Shown: positions 56,541-64,000 of the stretch, one piece after another | How the letters are laid out: every line of letters begins with the position of its first letter | How positions within the stretch are numbered: position 1 is the first letter of the stretch | From: Macrobrachium rosenbergii | Lineage: Eukaryota; Arthropoda; Malacostraca; Decapoda; Palaemonidae | Assembly: GCF_040412425.1 (NCBI RefSeq) | Contig: NC_089795.1 | Location: forward strand, 81,616,163 to 81,680,162 | Length of the DNA: 64,000 nucleotides | Direction: 5' to 3' | Notes under the pieces: model-generated | The model's database searches: none | What the model saw: the letters and a program-made list of their open reading frames with translations, nothing else | Told to the model about the DNA's origin: nothing | Position numbers and translations under genes: made by a program

Positions 56541-57172
56541 TTCACGTAAGAAAGATGCAGCTCAAGAGGAAAGATTAATTTGAAAAAAATAAGAAAGGAT
56601 TTGAAAGTCATATAGTTAGTTAATGTAGACACTAAAAAGATGAAATCAGCTGTAATGACCACAGTGATTACGTAAGAAAGATGAAACCCAAGAGAAAAGA
56701 TTAATTAAAAGAATAAGAAAGGATTTGGAAATCATATAGTTACTTAATGTATATAATAAAAGATGAAATCCGCTATAATGACCACAGTAATTACGCAAGA
56801 AAGATGAAGATCAAGAGGAAAGATTAATTTGAAAAAATAAGAAAGGACTTGAAAATCATATAGTTACTTAATGTATACAGTATACTAAAAAGATGAAATC
56901 TACTATAATGACCACAGTAATTACGTAAGAAAGATGAAACTCAAGAGAAAAGGTTAATTTAAAAAAAATTAAAGGATTTGAGAATCACATAGTTACTTAA
57001 TGTATAACTAAAAAGATGAAATCCTCTATAATGGCCACAGTAATTACGTAAGAAAGATGAAGTTCAAGAGAAAAGATTAATTTAAAAAAATAATAAGAAA
57101 GGATTTGAAAATAAATACTTAATGTATATACTAAAAAGATGAAATCCACTATAATGACCACAGTAATTACGC
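56541..57172. repeat. Minisatellite, ~125-bp unit x5
   Basis: Units start near 56543, 56669, 56792, 56923 and 57045 with TACGTAAGAAAGATGAA and contain AAGAAAGGATTTGAAAATCA, TAGTTACTTAATGTATA and AAAAGATGAAATCC...ATAATGACCACAGTAAT. Units vary by a few bases around homopolymers. Confidence 0.93.
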
Positions 57173-57670
57173 AGAAGAGATCTCGTGATTGATGTGGTTC
57201 TGAAGTCTGTTGATTAATGCGATTGGAACTCTCTGGTTACCGAAGTAATCCGAAAGTTCGTGATGAATAGGACCTGAAATCTCTTGCTTGATTCGGTTAT
57301 GATTAATACGTGCGTGGTCGGTCTATGGAGTGATTCAAATTTCTGGTTATTAATGTTATCTAAAGCCTCTTCATTGATTTGCCGCCGAGTTTCAGTGATT
57401 ATGAAAGGAGAAATGTTATTACGCAGAACGAGATTCCCGGAGTTTAAGATATACGGAATCAGATGAAAAATTACGATGAATTCTAAATGTAATCTCTAAA
57501 ACAAGAGTGAAACATGTATATACATTCATCGCCTAAGTGCCTCTTGTGTAGGTACATTCCTTAAAATTCAGTTTCTTTACTGCTTGGGTGCAATTCGTTT
57601 CATCAACAAAAAGACTTTGCCAATTTTTGCTCAGAGATGCAAAATAGATGAGAACCGTTTTGTGCAAATT

Positions 57671-57723
57671 GAATTTTCTTCCTTGGAAACTGTAAACTGT
57701 ACAGTTTACAAGGAAGAAAATTC
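57671..57723. repeat. 53-bp near-perfect palindrome
   Basis: GAATTTTCTTCCTTG (57671-57685) faces CAAGGAAGAAAATTC (57709-57723), with the perfect 18-bp palindrome GTAAACTGTACAGTTTAC (57692-57709) between, offset by 6 bp. Overlapping frames on both strands are consequences of the symmetry. Confidence 0.88.
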
Positions 57724-58164
57724 TTCTACTTATCTGAGGAAAACATTTCCTCTTTGGCACTCTTGAGGTAATATGAATACAAAATATTTCGTATCTTGCA
57801 ATGCAAAAAAAATAATAAAACTGGCTGATTTATCCACCAAAGTTTTTAAACTTCAAATAACTTTACGGTTCTTTACATAAAAAGGTAATTTGCTCTTGTA
57901 ATTTATGGAACATTATTCGACGAACTATTTTGCTAAGGAACTTCCCACTTACCTGTCAGTTCTCAGTTAAACCATTAATACACGTCAGACAACCTTCGTT
58001 AACGAAGAGAGTAAAAGACAAGGAGGACAAACAAGTGATGATAAAGAAAAGAAAAAATCTGATCGCTGATAAGTGAAAAAAGGAAAAGAAAAAAATGATG
58101 ACAGTAATGGCACCTTGGGGAGATACGAGTCAGTAAGTGAATTTTGGTAGACTAAAATGGAATC

Positions 58165-58845
58165 CCTTCGGTTCCTTATGGAAGTAAAGAAGATATGTCA
58201 CTGATTCGAAACTTCAAAGATTCCTTATGGAAGTGAAGATATGTCACTGATTCGATACTTCCAAGATTCCTTATGGAAGTGAAGAAGATATGCCAGTGAT
58301 TCGATACTTCCAAGATTCCTTATGGAAGTGAAGAAGATATGCCAGTGATTCGATACTTCCAAGATTCCTTATGGAAGTGAAGATATGTCACCGATTCGAT
58401 ACTTCAAAGATTCCTTATGGAAGTGAAGATATGTCACCGATTCGATACTTCCAAGATTCCTTATGGAAGTGAAGAAGATATGCCAGTGATTCGATACTTC
58501 AAGATTCATATGGAAGTGAAGAAGATATGCCAGTGATTCGATACTTCAAAGATTCCTTATGGAAGTGAAGATATGTCACCGATTCGATACTTCCAAGATT
58601 CCTTATGGAAGTGAAGAAGATACGTCAGTGATTCGATACTTCCAAGATTCCTTATGGAAGTGAAGAAGATATGCCAGTGATTCGATACTTCCAAGATTCC
58701 TTATGGAAGTGAAGAAGATATGTCAGTGATTGGGAACCTCCAGGATTCCTTATGGAGGTGAAGAAATGTCACTGATTCGACACTTCCAAGATTCCTTATG
58801 GAAACGAAGATATGTCGTTTAGTCGATACTTCCAAGAAAAGTTAA
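58165..58845. repeat. Minisatellite, 46/49-bp unit, about 15 copies
   Basis: The unit is GATTCCTTATGGAAGTGAAG, (AAG)ATATGTCA(C/G), TGATTCGATACTTCCAA. Two length classes differ by one GAA triplet, and TGCCAGTGA versus TGTCACCGA variants are interspersed, suggesting unequal exchange or conversion between units. Confidence 0.93.
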
Positions 58846-59112
58846 TGTCATCAGTCATGGAGGTGAGAGATATGTCAGATGAGAATAGAGAAGAAAGTAT
58901 AGCTCATATTCAAAATAAATTTAGTCGAGGAAAACAATGCGTCATTATATATATAAAAAAGAAGTAGGAATTTATGCAAGGCAAGTTTCTGTAGTTACTG
59001 GCATTAGCTTATTAATAAGGTCGGTGGAGAATAACGCAGGTGGAGATTTTGTTAATAATGTTCATAACAGTATCAGTGAATTCAAGCGCATAGGTGACGA
59101 TTACTGGTAACT

Positions 59113-59755
59113 TTAATATCTGAAGAGAATTATAGTTTTGATAATTACGTACTGAGAGTGCCAGTGGAAGGTTACAGTGATGAAAGTAATTCAGGATAAT
59201 AATATTAGATTAGAGAATTATAATTTTGATAATTATGTACTGAGAGTGTCAGTGGAAGGTTACATCGATGAAAGTAATTCAGGATAATAAGGTTAGATTA
59301 GAGAATTATAATTTTTTTATAATTACATACTAAAGAGTGTCAGTGGAAGGTTACATTGATATGAAAGTAATTCAGGATAATAAGGTTAGATTAGAGAATT
59401 GTAATTTTTGATAATTATATACTAAGAGTGTCAGTGGAAGGTTACATTAATATGAAAGTAATTCAGGATAATAAGGTTAGATTAGAGAATTATAATTTTT
59501 TGATAATTATGTACTGAGATTGTCGGTGGAAGGTTACATTGCTGAAAGTAATTCAGGATAATAAGGTTAGATTAGAGAATTATAATTTTTTGATAATTAT
59601 GTACTGAGATTGTCGGTGGAAGGTTACGTTGCTGAAAGTAATTCAGGATAATAAGGTTAGATTAGAGAATTATAATTTTGATAATCATGTACTGAGAGTG
59701 TCAGTGAAAGGTGACGTGGATGAAAGTAATTCAGAATAACAAGGTTAGATCAGTG
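59113..59755. repeat. Minisatellite, ~90-bp unit x7
   Basis: The unit is GAGAATTATAATTTTGATAA, TTATGTACTGAGAGTGTCAG, TGGAAGGTTACATTGATGAA, AGTAATTCAGGATAATAAGG, TTAGATTA. Seven copies differ by T-run length and single substitutions. Confidence 0.93.
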
Positions 59756-59759
59756 GTAA

Positions 59760-60530
59760 CAATGTCAAACTATATGGATAAAAAAAATCAAAAGTAGCAG
59801 AAACAAGTGATAAAATTTTATACACGAGAAGGTCATGATGGAAAACTAAAAACACAGGAAGAAGCAGAAGAGAAAACTATTTAAACATAAAAGAAAGATG
59901 ATATATAAAATTGAAAGTGCATAACTACCAATCAGGAAGGAAACTGACAAAAGAGTGACTGATAAAAGTCAGAAAAATGAAGACCCGAAACCAAGATATT
60001 ATGGAAAATATTTTTCAAAGTTTTGACGAAGTTTCTCACGAGGATTGAAGTGGAAATAATATTCAAGAGAATATGTGAAAGTAAGTCATTTTTTCTACAG
60101 TGACAGCAAGAGAATAAATGCAATAAAATGATTTGATCAAGTGACGAAGTTTTGAAAAAGGAAAGTAAATACATGAAGTTTTGTTACCTGAATATCCAAG
60201 ATTATCCGATGCTCGAAGACGCACTGTGATCGCCGAATGCTAGTTTCGTCTCACTAGGGGCAAAATTGTTTTTATTTAAGTTTTCTCTATTTTATGTAAA
60301 GTCCAGTTTGAGGAAAATCAGAAACTGTCAGCATCACTTAAGATTTTGTCTCTGTTGCCCATCGACCACGTGTCTAGAACAGTTGTTAAATTTGATTTAT
60401 TTTTTCAAATTTTCTCATTCTTTGGAAGTAGGAATCAAGAAGAACCAGTTCTGCTTCATCACTAAAACCAGTACTTCTCCCGACACATATTCCACTTCTG
60501 GCCATTTAACTTCATCTCATTGAAGTTGGC
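59760..60530. other. Unique sequence, no gene seen
   Basis: AT-rich. The frames at 59932-60174 (minus) and 60266-60523 (plus) have no recognised motif. Confidence 0.35.
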
Positions 60531-60539
60531 GCGCTTCGA

Positions 60540-60913
60540 GTTTTACGAAAACTACCGGAAAAGTTGCACAGTTGCCGCCTGCGGGAAAGCGGCCACCGCC
60601 AGTCGACTGGGCCCCGAGGAAACGCAACTCGACTGTCAAAAGTCCCGAGCGAAGAAGAAGAGACGGAAAAGCGAAAAGTGGCGATGACGACTATGATGAT
60701 GTCCGAGAGAGGAAGAGCGGCAAAGGTGGCTCAGTACGCCGCCACACGCACACACCTCACGTAGCCAATCCGCGCCACATACTGGAGAGGGAGACATTGA
60801 GAGAGTGAGAGAGAGATGGAGAGAGAGAGAGAGAGGGAGAGAGAGAAAGAGGATCACGAGAACGCGCTGACAACAGGTTCTGTCTTACCCCATGCGCCCA
60901 CCCGCTAACGCAC

Positions 60914-60974
<61 letters not shown>

Positions 60975-61010
60975 TCTTCTTCTTCTTCTTCTTTTCTTCT
61001 TCGGCGACGA
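60540..61010. promoter_or_regulatory. CpG-rich segment, candidate promoter or exon
   Basis: About 22 CpG dinucleotides lie between 60570 and 60785 in an otherwise CpG-poor window, with more to about 60900 and at 61000 (GGCGACGACGAC). A plus frame stays open from 60572 to the TGA near 60808 (PPAGKRPPPVDWAPRKR... then DDDYDDVRERKSGKGG), hydrophilic, with no ATG at its 5' end. CAG at 60568-60570 could act as a weak 3' splice site. No TATA box is evident. (GA)n at 60797-60850 and (CT)n at 60915-60970 follow. Function and strand are unproven. Confidence 0.4.
60797..60975. repeat. (GA)n and (CT)n microsatellites, facing
   Basis: Imperfect (GA)n (60797-60850) and a (CT)n run (60915-60970) followed by (TTC)n, separated by a 65-bp CpG-containing spacer. 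Together they could form a long purine-pyrimidine hairpin. Confidence 0.93.
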
Positions 61011-61495
61011 CGACATTTTTATCTGTGAAGTTTTTATTATAAAAAATTATGTGAGCAAATATTTGTTATGATGCCATTTAGTAGAGATAAATAAAAGATA
61101 CGAAAAATACTTGCCTCTATTAGTCTGTCTGGATGGTACCCCACATAGATAAATGAAAATTAAACACTAAATTTGATAGCAGCTTTGACTCGGTAAAAAT
61201 ATCCTGGAAGAGATAAGGAGACTGATGATTACATCGATTTATTAAAAAAATGTCTAAGAACAATATATGATTGCATGAAGCCTAACAGCAAAATTGGAAA
61301 ATGAAATAATACAGGAAGAATTAAATACACAGTATTAAGATCTGGATTTAGATAACACCGAAGCGGTATTAAGAAAGCTTGAGCTAGTGTCATTCGGCTT
61401 TAAGACAAGTAATTATAGAAATCCTAATGATGACGTCACGTCTCTGGCTGCTTCCAGCCGAGTGTAGACAGTTGTATCGCATGCAGTATGATAAT

Positions 61496-61498
<3 letters not shown>
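61010..61498. other. Unique sequence, no gene seen
   Basis: AT-rich. No repeat family and no convincing frame. Confidence 0.4.

Positions 61499-61555
<57 letters not shown>
61499..61555. repeat. (GA)n microsatellite
   Basis: A pure GA run of about 56 bp. The plus frame at 61427-61699 crosses it. Confidence 0.97.
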
Positions 61556-61559
<4 letters not shown>

Positions 61560-62138
61560 GTGACCTTTACAACGTGTTGGGTGAACTTAATGGGTTAGCG
61601 ATGGACACTTTTTGCTCCAAATATGTCTCAACAGAAATTCGGGTGGGGAAACCTTTCACTGTAATGATGAATGCTGTCATTCGCAGTGATATTTTGTAAT
61701 GCTTTATTTTTCCATGAATGTTTTTACTGCCAAGACGGTCCTAAGCCCGGATAAAAGAGTAGGCTCGATCATGAGGTTAACGGTCCTTAATTGTAATGAA
61801 CAATAATTGTTATTTGAAGCTTGGGACAGATCTTAGCTGTTTATTGCAAGCATCAATTGGCCATATGGCTGAATATTAGCAGAGTAAGAGTAGGATGCTT
61901 TGCTAACGTTATTGTTATACATGTCTCATTATTTGCGGAAAGTTTCCAACTTTATAAAGTGAGCTTGAGACATAAAGCTGAGCATCATATATTGGATACA
62001 GAAGTTTTCGTACTTGTTTTTTTTTTGAGAAAGGAATCAAAATAGGGCAATCAAGAGAAAAAAAATGTCTTTCAGTTAATGGTCCTTAACTTTAAATTGA
62101 TTGAAAATTCTTTATGCTGTTTTAATACTAATACAGTA

Positions 62139-62169
<31 letters not shown>

Positions 62170-62370
62170 GGACTAGGCCAAAAAGTCCGTAAAAAAGCCG
62201 AACGATGTTCCAGAAAATGGAATGTCCATTTTAGAAAAACTAAAAATAATTGTTTGATTACTTGACTGAATTTTGTAAACCGCCACAGCAGTCGCTTTAA
62301 AATGTCAGAATTTTGCGAGCTGATAAATTAACGACCAGAACTAGGAAAGTCCAAGGCCAACGAAGAGAAT
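61560..62370. other. Unique sequence, no gene seen
   Basis: Short (ATT)n at about 62141-62168. The 74-codon plus frame at 61821-62045 has no recognised motif. Confidence 0.4.
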
Positions 62371-62375
62371 CCGGT

Positions 62376-62554
62376 AGGGGGCTAGCGCCGTCAGTGGAAA
62401 TTCGGCCCCTAGCTGGAACCCCTTCCATTCCTTTTGCTGTACCTCCAATCATATTCTTTTTCTTCCGTCTTGGTATCCACCCTCTCCTAACAATTACTAC
62501 GTAGTGCAGCTGCGAGGATTTCCTCCTGTTACACATTTCAAGCTTTTCTACTCT
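62376..62554 (+). mobile_element. Family A repeat (copy 10), left part, split by a SINE
   Basis: Starts GGGGGCTAGCGCCGTCAGTGG, lacks about 50 bp (jumping to TTCGGCCCCTAGCTGG), and runs to CTTTTCTACTCT, where family B is inserted. It continues at 62839. Confidence 0.87.
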
Positions 62555-62838
62555 TAACTCTTCGTTGGGAGAGTCGGTAGAGCTGTGGACTGGCACTCGC
62601 TAGGGTCGAGTTCTCGAGTCTCGGCCGGCTGATGAAGAGTTAGAGAGAATTTATTTCAGGTGATAGGAAATTCATTTCTCGCTATAATGTGGTTCGGATT
62701 CCACAATAAGCTGTAGGGTCCCGTTGCTAAGTAACCAATTGGTTCTTAGCCACGTAAAAATAAGTCTACTCCTTCAGGCCAGCCCTAGGAGGCTGTTAAT
62801 CAGCTCAGTGGCCTGCAAAAACTAAGCTATACTAACTT
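62555..62838 (+). mobile_element. Family B tRNA-derived SINE (copy 4), nested in family A
   Basis: 284 bp between the 11-bp duplication TTTTCTACTCT at 62544-62554 and 62839-62849. The head is CGTTGGGAGAGTCGGTAGAG with AGTTCTCGAGTCTCGGCCGG (B box with one extra base); the body is standard and ends AGCTATACTAAC. The duplication shows where and in what order the insertions occurred. Confidence 0.92.
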
Positions 62839-62929
62839 TTTTCTACTCTCAATTTCCCTTTCAGCGCTGAATGACCCCTGGAGGCCTGTGCTTGGCCTTT
62901 TGGCATAAATTCTATATTCCATTCCATTT
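62839..62929 (+). mobile_element. Family A repeat (copy 10), right part
   Basis: Resumes exactly at the duplicated TTTTCTACTCT and continues CAATTTCCCTTTCAGCGCTG AATGACC to the usual TATATTCCATTCCATTTCC end. Confidence 0.9.
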
Positions 62930-63400
62930 CCAAATGAAGAGAAAGAAGGAATACAATCAGAAATGACCCTAATGACAGGGAAAGGGGCAGATCGCCTCTT
63001 GAAAACGGAAGCTTCTAAGAATCAAGGAAACGTTAGATGTAATTCTACTCTTCTGGCTGATTATAATTTGATTAGGATACTATCAGGGCTTTTTTATGGT
63101 CGCTGACGAAGAAGTAGAAATTTATTGATCAATTAAGCTTCAACAGTAAAATGAAATCAAGTGTTCTTTGATGACTTTAGGTTCACGGCAGTTTGTCCCT
63201 TCTGACGCTTGAAAAAGAAACGAAAAATCAGGAGAAAGGAAAATTGAATTTAACCTCGAGAAACATTCGGCAGATTCTTAAAGAGAGTCAGAAGTAAAGA
63301 GAATCAAGAAGGAACAGAAGTATGGAAGAAATTCTGTAATCTTCATGATTACGCTATTGTGGTTTTGAAGTGCAGTATGCATATTATAATTTTTTTAAAC
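62930..63400. other. Unique sequence, no gene seen
   Basis: No shared repeat or plausible frame. Confidence 0.4.
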
Positions 63401-63402
63401 GA

Positions 63403-63585
<183 letters not shown>

Positions 63586-63604
63586 TTGAAATCACATTTA
63601 TCTG

Positions 63605-63735
63605 CCTTCATAGCTTAGAGGACGAGATCTGCTGTCAATTTTTTATCGAACCCAAAAGGCAAAATTTCAGATCCTGGCCGGGCAGATCCGGTTACCATAT
63701 AAAATTCCTTTGGATGTTAATTATCCCACGGTAAA
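63605..63735 (+). mobile_element. Possible tRNA-like SINE relic
   Basis: CTTCATAGCTTAGAGGACGAG has an A-box-like TAGCTTAGAGG (one mismatch). TTTCAGATCCTGGCCGGGCA about 65 bp later is a weak B box. Sequence after 63735 is unique. Confidence 0.35.
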
Positions 63736-64000
63736 CTGAATTCCGTACTAACAGGTATTCGCTTCATAACATTCAAGAGAGTATGAAAAATCACCGTGTC
63801 TTATGACAAAAGCTATCATAGAATAGCCTCTTGCTGTAGTCTTAGCGCTCAGATCATGGTGAAAAGCATCTGAATTTGACAGGAATATCTACAGCAGAAT
63901 CGACGGATGGATGTGGTGAGGAGGGACATGGGTGAGGTGGGACTTGGGGAAGAAGACGCAAGGAGTAGAAATAGATGGAGAAAGTTCGACTCGAGCGGCC

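Noticed and set aside
60572..60808. Confident exon call for the CpG-rich frame
   Set aside because: No ATG at its 5' end, weak splice signals and no homology recognised; reported only as a candidate region.

Overview
This window looks like gene-poor, repeat-saturated nuclear DNA from an animal, most likely a decapod crustacean. The reasons are the very dense (AT)n, (CT)n and (AAT)n microsatellites, the AT-rich unique sequence, many short interspersed repeats with tRNA-like or terminal-inverted-repeat structure, and decayed LINE reverse transcriptases. Several repeat families resemble ones I associate with palaemonid prawns such as Macrobrachium. That genus-level guess comes from memory and is untested. 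I found no intact protein-coding gene, no tRNA or rRNA gene and nothing prokaryotic. Almost every long open frame is a translated microsatellite or crosses a transposon copy.

The window holds several kinds of interspersed repeat. Family A is a ~300 bp repeat with ten copies or fragments, nine of them on the + strand. Family B is a ~280 bp tRNA-derived SINE with four copies, two with visible target-site duplications. Family C is a ~380 bp repeat built from nested hairpins, with three copies. Family D is a ~260 bp terminal-inverted-repeat element with two copies. There are also a hAT-like MITE at 2.6 kb, a 52 bp-TIR element at 33.4 kb, and a 480 bp tRNA-headed SINE at 14.1 kb inside a perfect 18 bp target duplication. 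Two decayed non-LTR reverse transcriptases lie at 43.8-44.8 kb and 51.3-52.5 kb. The 3' tail of another LINE occurs twice (8.5 and 26.2 kb), each next to an (ATT)-type tract.

The most unusual theme is a set of long, almost loop-less hairpins (foldbacks) whose arms run out into a microsatellite at both ends. They lie at 1.45, 10.5, 16.65, 36.9, 38.9, 39.15, 44.9 and 45.2 kb, with half of one at 49.85 kb. Several are unrelated in sequence but share this plan. A second theme is tandem arrays in which a microsatellite alternates with a locus-specific unique spacer (12.8-13.1, 19.1-19.8, 29.9-30.6, 42.7-43.4 and 45.8-46.2 kb). A third is a run of three unrelated minisatellites at 56.5-59.8 kb, ending just before the one CpG-rich segment (60.54-61.0 kb). 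That segment is the best candidate for a promoter or exon.

By region: 0-10 kb is mostly unique AT-rich DNA with SSRs, the hAT-like MITE, A and D copies and a LINE tail. 10-20 kb has a foldback, the full-length SINE, A copies and CT-spacer arrays. 20-33 kb has C, D, B and A copies, a LINE tail and a minisatellite. 33-46 kb has family E, a C+B composite, the cluster of foldbacks, a CT/ATC array and the first LINE pseudogene. 46-54 kb is (AT)n-rich with the second LINE pseudogene and a 138 bp tandem repeat. 54-64 kb has a B copy, three minisatellites, the CpG-rich segment and a SINE-B-in-family-A nest.
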